64,000 nt of DNA from Phormidium tenue FACHB-1052 (GCF_014696675.1 NZ_JACJQN010000010.1:178048-242047), one strand, 5' to 3'; positions 1 through 12,006 are shown, counted from the stretch's first letter. Numbers and translations: made by a program. Notes: generated by a model from the letters alone, not told the origin.

Positions 1-164
1 AAGTGGTGGACGGCATCTTTGGAGTAGCTGCTAAACAACGCCATGCGCGACAGCAGCATGGTCATATCCTGCCCCTCCTGATCGGCCAGGTAGCCGTCGG
101 CGGCGATCGCCACTAGCGCAATGCTGGCCAGCGCCTCTGCGGTGCCCATGGATGACTCGGTCAT
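1..164 (-). CDS. TerB-like protein, N-terminal fragment (partial)
   Basis: The minus strand opens with an ATG at 164 and reads without a stop to the window edge, giving 54 residues (MTESSMGTAEALASIALVAI...). The stretch 'AIAADGYLADQEGQD' followed by a helix with Ser/Arg/Met looks like the first helices of the TerB/tellurite-resistance fold found in many short cyanobacterial proteins. The role of that family is poorly known (a helical metal- or membrane-stress-associated module). The C-terminal part lies outside the window, so the family call is tentative; the coding call is firmer because the frame is open and has a typical amino-acid composition. Confidence 0.55.
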   Translation of the reverse strand, partial: MTESSMGTAEALASIALVAIAADGYLADQEGQDMTMLLSRMALFSSYSKDAVHH

Positions 165-382
165 GGCGATTTTTCCTGGTATCCTTGGCACAAAGCCCTG
201 TATGCCCCTATTTTTGCCCTAAAGCCGACGCGACGCAATCCCGTTGTGAGGAGTCTTTACCTGGAATCGTGTTTCGGCTGATCCCCTGTGCCTCTGCGTG
301 GCATCCGCCAAAATACGTAACTTTGTGATCAAACTCACCGTTAGCCGTGATAAATTCGCTAGGTTTTCAGGAACCTTCCAGA

Positions 383-388
383 GATACT
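383..388 (+). promoter_or_regulatory. Candidate -10 box (GATACT) for the small RNA
   Basis: GATACT lies seven bases before the first base of a hairpin at 395, the spacing expected between a sigma-70 -10 box and a transcription start. No good -35 hexamer is visible. This is support by position only. Confidence 0.3.
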
Positions 389-394
389 GAAATT

Positions 395-472
395 GACTCA
401 ACTTTAGCCGAGTCATCTACAGGGAACACACAACCAACCGACAAGCCCGCAAGGGACTGTCGGTTTTTTTTG
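395..472 (+). ncRNA. Candidate small RNA with intrinsic terminator
   Basis: A 5' hairpin (GACTC at 395-399 with GAGTC at 410-414) is followed by an unpaired A/C-rich stretch (CAGGGAACACACAACCAA, about 420-437). Then comes a GC stem (CCGACA 438-443 with TGTCGG 458-463) and a run of eight T (464-471). Hairpin, single-stranded A/C-rich linker and terminator is the architecture of short cyanobacterial Yfr-type regulatory RNAs, but I cannot identify a named family from sequence alone. A -10-like box at 383-388 places the start at about 395, giving an RNA of about 78 nt. The T-run is on the plus strand, so the hairpin does not serve the minus-strand carboxypeptidase that ends at 481. No coding frame is supported here. 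Confidence 0.42.
438..471 (+). terminator. Rho-independent terminator
   Basis: Stem CCGACA/TGTCGG with a G/C-rich loop, followed by eight T. It ends a plus-strand transcript although no plus-strand protein gene lies upstream, which is the main reason to suspect a small RNA. Confidence 0.65.
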
Positions 473-480
473 GCCTTCCC

Positions 481-1956
481 CTACTTGCCCGACGCCCGCT
501 GGTAAAACCGCTGCATGTCCTCAAACCAGAGCTGTCGCGACTCATCCCAGGTATAGAACATGTGGCCCCCCTGAAAATGCCGCAGGGTGAGGTTTGGCTG
601 TAGCTCCGGGTTGAGGTTCATCAAATCCCGCAGGTGCTCTGACGAAAAGTAGGGCGTCACCAGGTCGTAGATGCCGTGGGTAACGTAGACCTGGAGGTAG
701 GGGTTGAGGGCCATGCCCACCCGCAGGTCGTCTACCGAGCCCACAAAGCCCTGGCGATACTCGCTTTCAGGCAAGAACTCCCAGGCTTTAAACACCTCAA
801 AGCTGAGCAGGTTATAGGTCAGAGTGGTGTTTACGCCCAAAGTCGAGCGCAGGTGGCTGTTGATAGCGCCGGTAAACAGGCGATCGATGCCCTCTAGGGT
901 AGGGTCGGTGCCTTCATGCATCAGGCGATCGGGGAAGGGGTCGATCGCAGTAACCGAGCCATCGTAAAGACCCAAAATGCGCTGCTGATGGCGCAGCAGC
1001 TCGCGGGCAAACACCACAATGTCGATGCGACCCCGGTGGCGCTGCACCACCTCCAGCGGCAGGCCAATCAGATGGGCCAGCTGACCAAAGACTCGCTGCT
1101 GGTCTTCGCCAGAGGCGGTGCTGCCCAAGGCCAACAGTGGAATCAGGGATTTGCGGGCAAAGTCGGCGGCCTTGGCCCCATGGGTAATGGGGCTATCGGT
1201 GGTATCGACCTGCCCGTGATGGACCGCCGTGGCCGCCATCGACGGAATTACCGTCGCCCAGCCGCTGAGGCTGTAGTCGTTGCCCTCTAGCAGCATAAAC
1301 TCCATCACCGGCGAAATCAGAATGGCCCCGCACAGGCCGACCCCATAGTCCTGCTGAAGCTTGCGGCAAAGCTTCGCCACCCGAAAGCCACCATAGCTCT
1401 CCCCGGCAATGAAGACCGGCGACAGCCAGCGGTGGTGAGCCGAGAGGTAGCCCTGAATGAACTCGCCTAGGGCGTTGAGATCGCGATCAACCGTCCAGAA
1501 TTTTTTGGCCTTTTCGTCGGGTTTGTCCGCCCCTTTGTCGGCGGGCTTATCGTCAGATTTCTCAGCTTTGTCGCCGTCCTGGGGCAAAACGCGGCTAAAG
1601 CCAGTGCCCACAGGGTCAATAAAGACTAAGTCGGTGAAGCTCAGCCAGCTTTCGTCGTTGTCGGCCACCTCTACCGGCGGGCGCGGCAGGCTGCCGTCGG
1701 CGTTAAACACCACCCGGCGCGGACCCAGCGCCCCCACATGCAGGTAGGCCGATGCCGCCCCTGGCCCGCCATTAAACACAAAGGTAATCGGTCGCTGGGC
1801 TGAGTTTTGGTCGGCAACGGTGTAGGCCACGTGAAACAGCTCGGCCACGGGCTTGTCATGTTCGTAGAGGGTTTGCCACTGGGCTGAGGCGGTGTAGGCT
1901 TGGTTACCCAGCATGTGCTCGGTGGTGTTGCCCTGACGTTGGGTGTGATCTGGCAT
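481..1956 (-). CDS. S10 family serine carboxypeptidase-like protein
   Basis: A 491-residue protein of the alpha/beta-hydrolase peptidase family S10, which removes C-terminal residues from peptides. Family marks are the oxyanion-region motif FNGGPGAAS (61-69), the nucleophile elbow GESYGG with Ser187, and a C-terminal GGHMF with the catalytic His465; the Asp is probably in 'HGIYDLVTPY'. Most characterised S10 enzymes are vacuolar or secreted, yet no signal peptide is seen at MPDHTQRQGN, so this one may be cytoplasmic. A Lys/Asp-rich insert (about 128-152, containing ADKGADKPDEKAK) sits between the oxyanion region and the nucleophile. It is monocistronic, with no conserved neighbour. Family call sure, substrate unknown. 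Confidence 0.88.
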   Translation of the reverse strand: MPDHTQRQGNTTEHMLGNQAYTASAQWQTLYEHDKPVAELFHVAYTVADQNSAQRPITFVFNGGPGAASAYLHVGALGPRRVVFNADGSLPRPPVEVADNDESWLSFTDLVFIDPVGTGFSRVLPQDGDKAEKSDDKPADKGADKPDEKAKKFWTVDRDLNALGEFIQGYLSAHHRWLSPVFIAGESYGGFRVAKLCRKLQQDYGVGLCGAILISPVMEFMLLEGNDYSLSGWATVIPSMAATAVHHGQVDTTDSPITHGAKAADFARKSLIPLLALGSTASGEDQQRVFGQLAHLIGLPLEVVQRHRGRIDIVVFARELLRHQQRILGLYDGSVTAIDPFPDRLMHEGTDPTLEGIDRLFTGAINSHLRSTLGVNTTLTYNLLSFEVFKAWEFLPESEYRQGFVGSVDDLRVGMALNPYLQVYVTHGIYDLVTPYFSSEHLRDLMNLNPELQPNLTLRHFQGGHMFYTWDESRQLWFEDMQRFYQRASGK

Positions 1957-2101
1957 GAAGATGCGGGGTTGAAGACTCTACTTGTTATAGCGCGGTCGGT
2001 CGCCTTCAGAATCGCGCATCCCCCTCCCCGTAGAAGCAGACACATGGCCCACTAACGATTAAATTGGATTAAGCCAAATCTGCCTTAGGAGTTACCCCAC
2101 G

Positions 2102-2944
2102 ATGAGATGGCTCCTGCTCGACATCGCCAGCGCCTTTAACAACGTCTACAGCGGCTGGATTTTGTGGAACCTATTTTTAGCCTTTGTTCCGCTGCTGCTG
2201 AGCTTTGGTCTTTTCCGCCGCCAGGCCATACCAAAGCTATGGTGGTGGGCGGCAGGGGTCGTGGTGGGCGGCTGTGGGGTGGTGGGGCTGCTGCCTCGCC
2301 TGCCCCGCGTAGGGCGAGGCCTGTTTAACCTGCTTCAGACCAGCGGCGCAGCCACCCTGCTGTGGCTGCTGGTGGTCATCGCCTTGACCGCTGCCCTTAC
2401 CATCAGAATCTTTAAGAAACAGCAAACTCCCAAGGGCTGGCTCTGGTGGGTGGGGCTAGTGGTGTTCTTCGCCTTTTTGCCCAACGCTCCCTACGTGCTG
2501 ACCGATGTCATTCACCTGATTCGCGGCACCAGTTCTGGGGAAATCCCGGTCTGGGTGGTGGCCCTGGTCTTTATTCCCCTACACGCAGCAGCCATTCTAT
2601 TGGGGTTTGAGGCCTACGTGATCTCCATTCTCAACCTGGCTAGCTATCTCAAGCAGTGCGGTGCCAAAGCGTTGATTTTACCCATTGAGCTCACCATCCA
2701 CGCCCTGTGTGCCGTAGGCATTTACCTAGGGCGATTTCTGCGACTCAACAGTTGGGATATTGTCACTGCCCCCACTAGCGTGCTTGCCGACACCCTAGAT
2801 GCGCTCACGTCAAAACGGCCAGCGGCGGTTATCTTTGTCACCTTTATCATTTTGGCCAGCCTCTACTGGGTGCTAAAGCAGATCACCCTGGGGCTAAAAC
2901 TGCGCATTCGCTACGCTCGTCAGGGTATTGACGTGCTCGATTAA
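2102..2944 (+). CDS. DUF1361 integral membrane protein
   Basis: This 280-residue protein has about seven hydrophobic helices. The signature 'FLPNAPYVLTDVIHL' near residue 125, followed by a charged loop and further helices, is the hallmark of DUF1361 membrane proteins, which are common in cyanobacteria and Firmicutes. Function is unknown. A GGAG (2087-2090) lies 11 bases before the ATG. The stop codon is followed after 85 bases by the likely start of ycf46, so co-transcription is possible. Nothing is unusual in length or composition. Confidence 0.85.
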   Translation: MRWLLLDIASAFNNVYSGWILWNLFLAFVPLLLSFGLFRRQAIPKLWWWAAGVVVGGCGVVGLLPRLPRVGRGLFNLLQTSGAATLLWLLVVIALTAALTIRIFKKQQTPKGWLWWVGLVVFFAFLPNAPYVLTDVIHLIRGTSSGEIPVWVVALVFIPLHAAAILLGFEAYVISILNLASYLKQCGAKALILPIELTIHALCAVGIYLGRFLRLNSWDIVTAPTSVLADTLDALTSKRPAAVIFVTFIILASLYWVLKQITLGLKLRIRYARQGIDVLD

Positions 2945-3029
2945 GCCTGATCAACCTCAACCAGATGGCCCAGTGCGGACATTGCCGGTAGAAGCGGGCA
3001 CATTAGCCCTAACGTTACTTCTGCCAACC

Positions 3030-4562
3030 ATGTCTTTTAAGGCCAGCGTGCAGCATTTTCAAACTCTGGTGACCTCCTTTCACCCGGTCATAGTCATCGA
3101 CACGGTAGAAGAAGAACGGGTACAGGGGTTGATTAGCGCCGCCTGCACTGACATGCAGATGGCCGTATTCGAGTGGAGCGTTGCCCAGGGGCTGATGCGA
3201 TCGCCCGACAGCCCCGACCACCGCTGGCAAAACGAGTATGCGCCCCCCGGCACCAAGCGCGGTCAGGCCCTGCCCAAAACCACCGAACCCCTCGACCTGC
3301 TGCGCCACGTTCAAGAGATGAGCTTCAAGGCCGTCTTTTGGCTCAAAGACTTCGCTGAACACCTCAAAGATCCGGTAGTTGCCCGTCAGTTTCGAGAAGT
3401 ATCCCAACAGTTTTCTTTCAACAGCTCAACGCTGGTTCTCAGCGGCAGCGGCTATGCTCTACCGCCAACCATTGCGCAAAACGCCGTCTATTTAGATATC
3501 AAACTGCCCGAACCTGAAGAACTCTACAAAGCTATTTCTGAGACAGTGAAGACCCTCCAAGGTCAAGTCGCAATCAACTTAAATCCGGATGATGTGCGCG
3601 CCCTGGTATCAGCTCTCCAGGGCATGACCCTACACCAAGCTCGAAAAGTCGTATCCTATGCGGCTCGGCATGACGGCAAACTCGACGTCAGTGATGTGAA
3701 GTGGGTACTGGAGCGCAAGGCCCGAGTCATTCACGAAGAGGGTCTGCTCGACTACTTCCCGCCCGAAACCAATCTGGCCGAGCTAGGTGGGTTTGAAGGG
3801 CTCAAGCGCTGGCTAACCTACGCCAAAGTGGGCTTCACACCCCAGGCTCGTGAATACAACCTGCCCGCTCCCAAAGGCATTTTGATCGTGGGCATTCAGG
3901 GCTGTGGTAAATCGTTGGCCGCCAAAACCATCGCCCGGCAGTGGAGTCTGCCCCTGCTCAAGCTCGATGCCGGCCGCCTCTACGACAAGTACATTGGCGA
4001 GTCCGACAAAAACTTCCGCCGCGCCGTCACCATGGCCGAAACCATGGCCCCCTGCATCCTGTGGATCGACGAGATCGAAAAGAGCATGGGTCAAACCAGC
4101 AGCGAATCCGATGGCGGGCTGAGCCGTCGCCTTTTCGGCTACTTTCTCACTTGGCTACAAGAAAAATCCCAGGAAATTTTTGTGGTGGCCACCGCCAACG
4201 ACCTTTCAGCCATTCCGCCAGAACTGCTGCGCAAAGGTCGCTTTGATGAAATCTTCTTTGTCGATCTGCCCGAGGGTGACGAACGCCACACCATCCTGCA
4301 CATTCACCTAGAGCGACGGCAGCAGGGCCTCGACAAGTTTGATCTCAAAGAGTTGGTCATTGCCACCGAAGGCTTTAGCGGGGCCGAAATTGAGCAGGCC
4401 ATCATCACTGCCCACTACCGAGCACTCTGCGAAAATCGCCGCGCCGATACCACCCTGCTGCTCGAAGAAATCAAACGCACAGTTCCCCTCTCCGTTACCC
4501 GTCGAGAAGACATTCAGCGGCTGCGAACCACGGCCAAAGAGCGCTTTGTAGCAGCACGGTAG
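3030..4562 (+). CDS. ycf46: AAA+ ATPase Ycf46
   Basis: A 510-residue AAA ATPase matching Ycf46, a protein encoded in red-algal plastids and cyanobacteria and implicated in CO2-use/photosynthesis regulation in Synechocystis. The N-terminal half (about 1-220) is a degenerate AAA-like domain. The C-terminal AAA module shows Walker A GIQGCGKS, Walker [12 protein letters not shown], sensor 'VVATAN', an arginine-finger region LLRKGRFDE and a lid with [12 protein letters not shown] chose the ATG at 3030 ([13 protein letters not shown]) over a TTG at 2928 because the 34 extra residues look like translated leader and the family starts near this point; the longer form would overlap the DUF1361 gene by 17 bp. 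Confidence 0.88.
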   Translation: MSFKASVQHFQTLVTSFHPVIVIDTVEEERVQGLISAACTDMQMAVFEWSVAQGLMRSPDSPDHRWQNEYAPPGTKRGQALPKTTEPLDLLRHVQEMSFKAVFWLKDFAEHLKDPVVARQFREVSQQFSFNSSTLVLSGSGYALPPTIAQNAVYLDIKLPEPEELYKAISETVKTLQGQVAINLNPDDVRALVSALQGMTLHQARKVVSYAARHDGKLDVSDVKWVLERKARVIHEEGLLDYFPPETNLAELGGFEGLKRWLTYAKVGFTPQAREYNLPAPKGILIVGIQGCGKSLAAKTIARQWSLPLLKLDAGRLYDKYIGESDKNFRRAVTMAETMAPCILWIDEIEKSMGQTSSESDGGLSRRLFGYFLTWLQEKSQEIFVVATANDLSAIPPELLRKGRFDEIFFVDLPEGDERHTILHIHLERRQQGLDKFDLKELVIATEGFSGAEIEQAIITAHYRALCENRRADTTLLLEEIKRTVPLSVTRREDIQRLRTTAKERFVAAR

Positions 4563-4578
4563 CCATCCGAAGCGTTTG

Positions 4579-5703
4579 TTAGCCAACCCCTAAATAATCC
4601 AGCGCCATTTGAATAGACTCGCAGTCAACCTTAAAGGGATTTTGAGATGGCCTAACAGCCCCAGATGGCAGATCAGAAAAATCTATGGTGCTCAAAAACT
4701 CTGGGGTGACCTGACCACGCACACCGCACCACTGCCCGTTTAACCCACTAATATGACGACGATGGGCCCAGCGGCTGGCCCAACCAGGGGAGTAAAGCTC
4801 GACTACCTTAACTCCGCTGCCAGGCCGATCAGAGTTTTGCAGCCCCAAGCGATTAAAGGCCATATGACTCAGGGCAGCACCGTGAACAGCTACGACAATT
4901 TTAACGTCGCGGGTGATCGACCATTTTTGAGCACAGGTTAAATCTTCAAAGTAATAGGTTTTAAAGCCCTTCTCCCCAAGGAACTGGATGACTTCGTCAT
5001 TGTTACTTAAAGAGCGACTTCCACGGCGAGGGATAAAAATCTTCTCTGCCTCTAAGGGTTCAGAACCTAAAAACTCAGTCTCATTAAATAACGCCGCATG
5101 GACGTTATAAAGTTTTGAATCGATTTCAGCCACCGGCTTTTCATTAATGATTGGAGAAAACTCGGGTTTGTCTAGACTGGCGGCATCAGGTCGAGCGACC
5201 CAGATAGAGATTACCTCCCCGTAGACACTATCATCGGTGTAAATCACAGGGATCTTCAATGTCTCAAAGACTTCGCGAGCCAGGTTTGGCGCTCGTTCTT
5301 TAAGGATCACATGAACATCGATATTTTGGCCCAGACGTTTACTCAGCATTTGTTTTGCGAGTAGAGCCGGAGCGGCTATGTTTTCAATGACGTGACCAAT
5401 GTTGGTGTCTAACTCTGAGCGCCCGTCAAACAAGAACTTCTCGGAGCAATCTAAGATTTGAACTCCTTTCACCATGCTATACAGCTTTTTATAAAGCTTC
5501 CAGCGCTTGGAGCCCCATTTCCGAGGGCCGGTTTGGCCAGAGGTAACATCTATCTTTAAATGTAGGGGGTGCAAATACTCCTCAGGCATAAATATTCTCT
5601 CGATCGCAGGCCGCAGCGTATCGCCCAGCGCTGTAGGGTGAGAAAAAATCATCGACGCAGGGATATTTATGGCCGGTAAAACTTCAGCTATCGACAACCC
5701 CAT
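4579..5703 (-). CDS. Glycosyltransferase family 61 protein
   Basis: A 374-residue protein with the GT61/DUF563 core: 'PRRGSRSLSNNDEV', the phenylalanine/tyrosine-rich strand 'YYFEDLTCAQ' and the nucleotide-sugar motif 'VVAVHGAALSHMAF' near residue 270. Family members transfer xylose or GlcNAc-type sugars to glycans; the acceptor here cannot be predicted. A second glycosyltransferase (GT2) lies 283 bp upstream on the same strand, so the two probably serve one exopolysaccharide or protein-glycan pathway. Its G+C looks slightly lower than that of neighbouring genes, which is common in surface-glycan loci. Start ATG at 5703, no strong Shine-Dalgarno. Confidence 0.8.
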   Translation of the reverse strand: MGLSIAEVLPAINIPASMIFSHPTALGDTLRPAIERIFMPEEYLHPLHLKIDVTSGQTGPRKWGSKRWKLYKKLYSMVKGVQILDCSEKFLFDGRSELDTNIGHVIENIAAPALLAKQMLSKRLGQNIDVHVILKERAPNLAREVFETLKIPVIYTDDSVYGEVISIWVARPDAASLDKPEFSPIINEKPVAEIDSKLYNVHAALFNETEFLGSEPLEAEKIFIPRRGSRSLSNNDEVIQFLGEKGFKTYYFEDLTCAQKWSITRDVKIVVAVHGAALSHMAFNRLGLQNSDRPGSGVKVVELYSPGWASRWAHRRHISGLNGQWCGVRGQVTPEFLSTIDFSDLPSGAVRPSQNPFKVDCESIQMALDYLGVG

Positions 5704-5986
5704 AAGATGTGTTTCTCTTTTTCAAAGATGCTTAAAATTTCAAAAGAAAAAAGGTTAGCTTTTGCATCCGCGAAAACTAACGCAGCTACTTAATTTACAC
5801 CGACACGTAGTATAAACGCCAGTGTTTATGGAGATTGAGGTTGCATCTTCATAGCAACCTCTACTAGGTTGATGAACCTTTAGTCGAGCGACCAGCTTTG
5901 CATTGCGCCCCTATGAGCACAATGCAAAATCATCAACTGCTCCCAGGCTGCGGTCTAGGAACAGTTTGATGGCCGCTCAACAGCGT

Positions 5987-7030
5987 CTACATTTGGCTCA
6001 CTTTGAGGGGAATGCCCGTCGAGGAGCGCCGTGAACCCGGCAGAGGCGTGGGTCTAGATTTGCCAGTGGCTTTACGGCGCAGTAAGAGATCGACCGGGGG
6101 CAACAGTAGAAACGGATCAAAGGCACCAGCCCGCAATAACAACTTAAGCGCTTGTTTGATACTTTTAGTGACTTTCCACCGACAAAAAGCCGCCTTCCAG
6201 ACGTCTTTGCGAAACACTCGGTAGGCGACCCGGCGCAGTAACCGCATTTGGCGATTTGATAAATCGTTCGATTGCAGCAGATGCTCAATCCGCATGCGGT
6301 AGTGAGACCAGCCAAACCAGATGGTGGGTAAGCTGACAAAGTTACCCGGCTCTCCGGCCACTTCTACCCGTTCTAGAAGACCATTGCGAACCATTTCAGA
6401 GTCGGTGACCGTTTCAGTGACCAATCCTTCAGGCAGGGTTGCAATAGAGCCTAGGGTCGAGAGCTTCATCACAAACGCATCGGCGTCTAGAGGCTCATCG
6501 CGGGCCTCAATTTCTAGGTGGTCAAGCGCCGATCGCCGCATTAGTACCTGGGGCAACCCGCCGGGCCAAGTGGTGAACATGTTGCGCAGGTATTCGCCCC
6601 GCGCCTCAATAGTGAAACCTGGCCGCGATATGCTGTCGAGGCTCATGTGACCATCCAGTCCACGCTTCATAATTGAAGAGGTGACCGCTACGACCTCCGG
6701 ATACTCACTCATCACCTGCCCCTTCATCAGCAGGTTGCCGGGCAACATTTCTTCGTCATCGAACAAAATAGAGACGTAGTCGCCCGTCGCGGCCTTCAGC
6801 GCCGTCATAAAGTTTTGAATTCTGGCTACTCGCACGGGCTGACGAATGACCCGCACGGCAGAGTAGGCGGGCTCCGCCAACAGAGTCTGGGTATCGTCGT
6901 CGCTGCAATTGTCGATGACAACAACTTCGAGTTCACCGTCAACGGTTTGGCTAAGCACGCTATCGAGCGTTTTTCTAAGCTTATTTGAGCGATTTAGAGT
7001 AGGAATAACAACAGAATACTTAAGTGACAT
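5987..7030 (-). CDS. Glycosyltransferase family 2 protein
   Basis: A GT-A fold enzyme of 347 residues. It begins 'YSVVIPTLNRSNKLRKTLDS' and has the first aspartate motif 'VVIDNCSDDDT' and a metal-site motif 'ILFDDEEMLPGN' (Asp-Asp-Glu in place of DxD). The C-terminal third is basic and probably membrane-associated. Donor and acceptor are unknown; together with the GT61 gene downstream it suggests a small glycan-assembly unit. More than 600 bp of gene-free DNA lie upstream, enough for its own promoter. Confidence 0.82.
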   Translation of the reverse strand: MSLKYSVVIPTLNRSNKLRKTLDSVLSQTVDGELEVVVIDNCSDDDTQTLLAEPAYSAVRVIRQPVRVARIQNFMTALKAATGDYVSILFDDEEMLPGNLLMKGQVMSEYPEVVAVTSSIMKRGLDGHMSLDSISRPGFTIEARGEYLRNMFTTWPGGLPQVLMRRSALDHLEIEARDEPLDADAFVMKLSTLGSIATLPEGLVTETVTDSEMVRNGLLERVEVAGEPGNFVSLPTIWFGWSHYRMRIEHLLQSNDLSNRQMRLLRRVAYRVFRKDVWKAAFCRWKVTKSIKQALKLLLRAGAFDPFLLLPPVDLLLRRKATGKSRPTPLPGSRRSSTGIPLKVSQM

Positions 7031-7648
7031 TGATTAAAAAGCTCCAAAGCGTTAGATATTTCAATCGCGACCTGCCTAGTCTGCCTGTGCCCTCACCACA
7101 AACCAAAGTGTTAACGACTGCTTAAAAAGCCAAACCATAGTCCGCCCAGAGCATCAGCACTTTATCAAGCCAAGATTTTTTATCTCTCTGTCAGGCATCA
7201 ACGGCTAACCGTGAAGTACCTCACTGGGTTAGTAACGTAAAAGTAGTTCCTCAAAATAGTCAATAGCCGATTCTTAACCAATGAAACCCTGCGCGACTTA
7301 AGCGCTCAAGTCACCAAGGTCAGGAGTCTAGAGACCTTTAATTTTACTTAGCCGCAATTTTGGCCTATCCAGTGAATTATTTCAGCAATCAAGGCAGTCA
7401 ACTACATAATTCCTTCACTGTTGGCACCCCTTCTTTAAAGAAATACTCGGCTAATTTCTTCAGCTCGATGTAAGTAATCACCATGGATCAGCTCGGTGGA
7501 TCCGTAGAACCATCAAGATATTTCTAGCAGGTCGGCGCTGAGCCGAAGGGCTGGCCCACCCCACAGATCGTGGCCCCTGACTGGCGACGACCTTGACAAG
7601 TGTTTATAAATGTTAAATTGATAAAGCGTTTTCACTAAGCCCCCAGAT
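7031..7648. other. Long intergenic region upstream of uvrA and the GT2 gene
   Basis: The 618 bases between two divergent genes are A/T-richer than the flanks. I find no supported reading frame and no tRNA-like fold. A TTGACA at 7593-7598 followed by an AT-rich block (TATAAATGTTAAATTGATAA) about 60 bases before the uvrA ATG is the best promoter candidate. Confidence 0.45.
7593..7619 (+). promoter_or_regulatory. Candidate uvrA promoter
   Basis: A consensus -35 hexamer TTGACA at 7593-7598 is followed by overlapping AT-rich hexamers; TAAATT at 7614-7619 gives a 15-base spacer. It lies 30-56 bases before the uvrA start. No SOS-box-like palindrome was recognised. Confidence 0.35.
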
Positions 7649-10768
<3,120 letters not shown>

Positions 10769-10821
10769 TAAGTCCACGGTATTCAGAGGCTATGATGTGG
10801 CTAAATCATAGCGATTAGTCC

Positions 10822-11031
10822 ATGAATTCTCTGCCGACGACTTCCATGCAGACTGAGGTGCCCACTAGCTTAGTTGCTTAAGCCCAAAGACTGATCGACG
10901 CAGGCTGGTTTAGCAGCATGGATGATCTTATGCTCAGCGCATTGCGTCGTTTCCTCGATTCCCACCGAGAGGATCTCATGCAAGACTATGTTCGCCAGGA
11001 TATGGAACGGGGACTGCGAGGGAATGACTGA
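10822..11031 (+). pseudogene. RHH/CopG-like antitoxin gene broken by one nonsense codon
   Basis: From the ATG at 10822 the frame reads MNSLPTTSMQTEVPTSLVA, then TAA (10879-10881), then AQRLIDAGWFSSMDDLMLSA and on through LRRFLDSHREDLMQ...ERGLRGND to a TGA at 11029-11031. Across the stop this is one continuous 69-residue ribbon-helix-helix-type antitoxin of a kind common in cyanobacteria: beta-strand, then AQRLIDAGWF / MDDLMLSALRRFL helices and an acidic-basic tail. A single change (for example GAA to TAA) explains the interruption. The stop TGA overlaps an ATG (TGATG), the usual coupling to a toxin, but that frame ends after five codons (MPLSL). Restart at internal ATGs (10918) could give only the C-terminal helices. 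Confidence 0.65.
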
Positions 11032-11055
11032 TGCCGCTGTCCTTGTAAATAACAA

Positions 11056-11092
11056 GCAAGGGTGAGGGAAGTTAACCTTCTCTCACCCTTGC
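11056..11092. terminator. Bidirectional terminator hairpin
   Basis: GCAAGGGTGAG (11056-11066) pairs perfectly with CTCACCCTTGC (11082-11092) across a 15-base loop. It lies between the plus-strand antitoxin pseudogene and the minus-strand gene ending at 11177. There is no long T-run on either side, only CTGTTGTGTTG on the plus strand. Confidence 0.6.
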
Positions 11093-11176
11093 TGTTGTGT
11101 TGAATTTTAGAGAACGGCGGCTGAGCGGAGTTGTTCGGTTTGCGTCTCCCCAAGGGAGAAAGCCGCCATTTTGGCG

Positions 11177-11533
11177 TTACGCCGCCAGCTTAGGTTTGCG
11201 GGTGGGGCGCTTGCGATCGCTCTTTCGCACACCCCCGGCCATTTCGTATTCGTTGCTGTCTTTGCCGTAGCGGGTGGCGACCCCCAGCAAAATGCGCTCA
11301 GAAAAGTCACGAACCACTTGCTCAGCATCTTGAACGGCGTTGGCAGCCTGGTCAAGCAGAGAGAGGGATTCGTTGTAGTCGTGGAGCTTCTGTCGCAGGT
11401 CTTCGATCGCCTGGGTGTAGGCGGTGGTGGTGATGCCGTTGCCCAGGTCGAGGTCTCTTTCAATCGACTGGGCACCCGCGTTCCGTTTTTCGGCCAGGGT
11501 GAGGTATTTGGAGGTGCGTTTTTGGCGCGGCAT
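11177..11533 (-). CDS. Conserved hypothetical basic/coiled-coil protein
   Basis: A 118-residue protein with a basic start (MPRQKRTSKYLTLAEKR), a central amphipathic helix likely to form a coiled coil (about 40-85), then 'RILLGVATRYGKDSNEYEMA' and a very basic tail 'RKSDRKRPTRKPKLAA'. This pattern of 'GKDSNEYEMAGG(V/T)RKSDRKR' recurs, as I recall, in short hypothetical proteins scattered in cyanobacterial genomes, often near mobile DNA; no function is known. The basic tail suggests nucleic-acid binding (inference). It sits between the dead antitoxin and a minisatellite, so the neighbourhood is genomic-island-like. Confidence 0.7.
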   Translation of the reverse strand: MPRQKRTSKYLTLAEKRNAGAQSIERDLDLGNGITTTAYTQAIEDLRQKLHDYNESLSLLDQAANAVQDAEQVVRDFSERILLGVATRYGKDSNEYEMAGGVRKSDRKRPTRKPKLAA

Positions 11534-11797
11534 AGGTTAGATGACCCTATTGAAACTGCTCTTTGACTGTAGCGATCGCCGTAAGCCAGCGAGACCAGGG
11601 TTTTCGCGGATTTGGGTTGGATAGTCTGTGTTGTTTTGGCCTCAGTTGAGCGGGGTTGTGTAAAGGGAGTGACTTTTTGCCGACAGGGCAGGCGCAAAGG
11701 CTGGCGGCAAGGGCGTTTTGATGGGTCAGTGGCAGTACGGAGGGTGTCACCCCTGAGGGCGATCGCTGCTGTTTGAGAGAAAGCTTTGGGTGTAGTG

Positions 11798-12006
11798 GTG
11801 CCGAGTAACGGGAAGCCGATATAGAGTAACAGCAGGTTGTGCAAAGAAACGAGAGGCTGCTGCAAAGGAACAAGGGGCCGGTGCAGAGTAACGGGAGGCC
11901 GGTACAGAGTAACGGGAGGCCGGTACAGAGTCACGGCAGATCGGTACAACGAGACAGGGGGCTGTTACAGAGCAATAGAAGGCTGGTGCAAAGGAACCCG
12001 AGGCCA
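11798..12006. repeat. 21-bp tandem repeat (minisatellite), ten units
   Basis: Ten consecutive units of 21 bp (one of 20) follow the pattern GTRCARAGTAACGGGAGGCCG. The best-conserved pair is at 11881-11922, and units diverge toward both ends. A degenerate eleventh unit runs to about 12020. There are no spacers between units, so this is a direct tandem array and not a CRISPR. Because 21 is divisible by three, open frames appear on both strands. Confidence 0.85.

Larger units (their letters stand above)
165..480. other. Intergenic region holding the candidate small RNA
   Basis: The 316 bases contain no credible protein gene. The only organised element is the hairpin-linker-terminator block at 395-472 with its candidate -10 box. 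The part from 165 to 380 shows nothing I can interpret beyond the expected promoter region of the TerB-like gene. Confidence 0.5.

Noticed and set aside
10790..10811. Hairpin CTATGAT/ATCATAG after uvrA as a terminator
   Set aside because: A/T-rich seven-base stem without a T-run on the plus strand; too weak to call.
11798..12006. Repeat array considered as a CRISPR
   Set aside because: Units are contiguous 21-mers with gradual divergence; there are no unique spacers, no cas genes and no leader.
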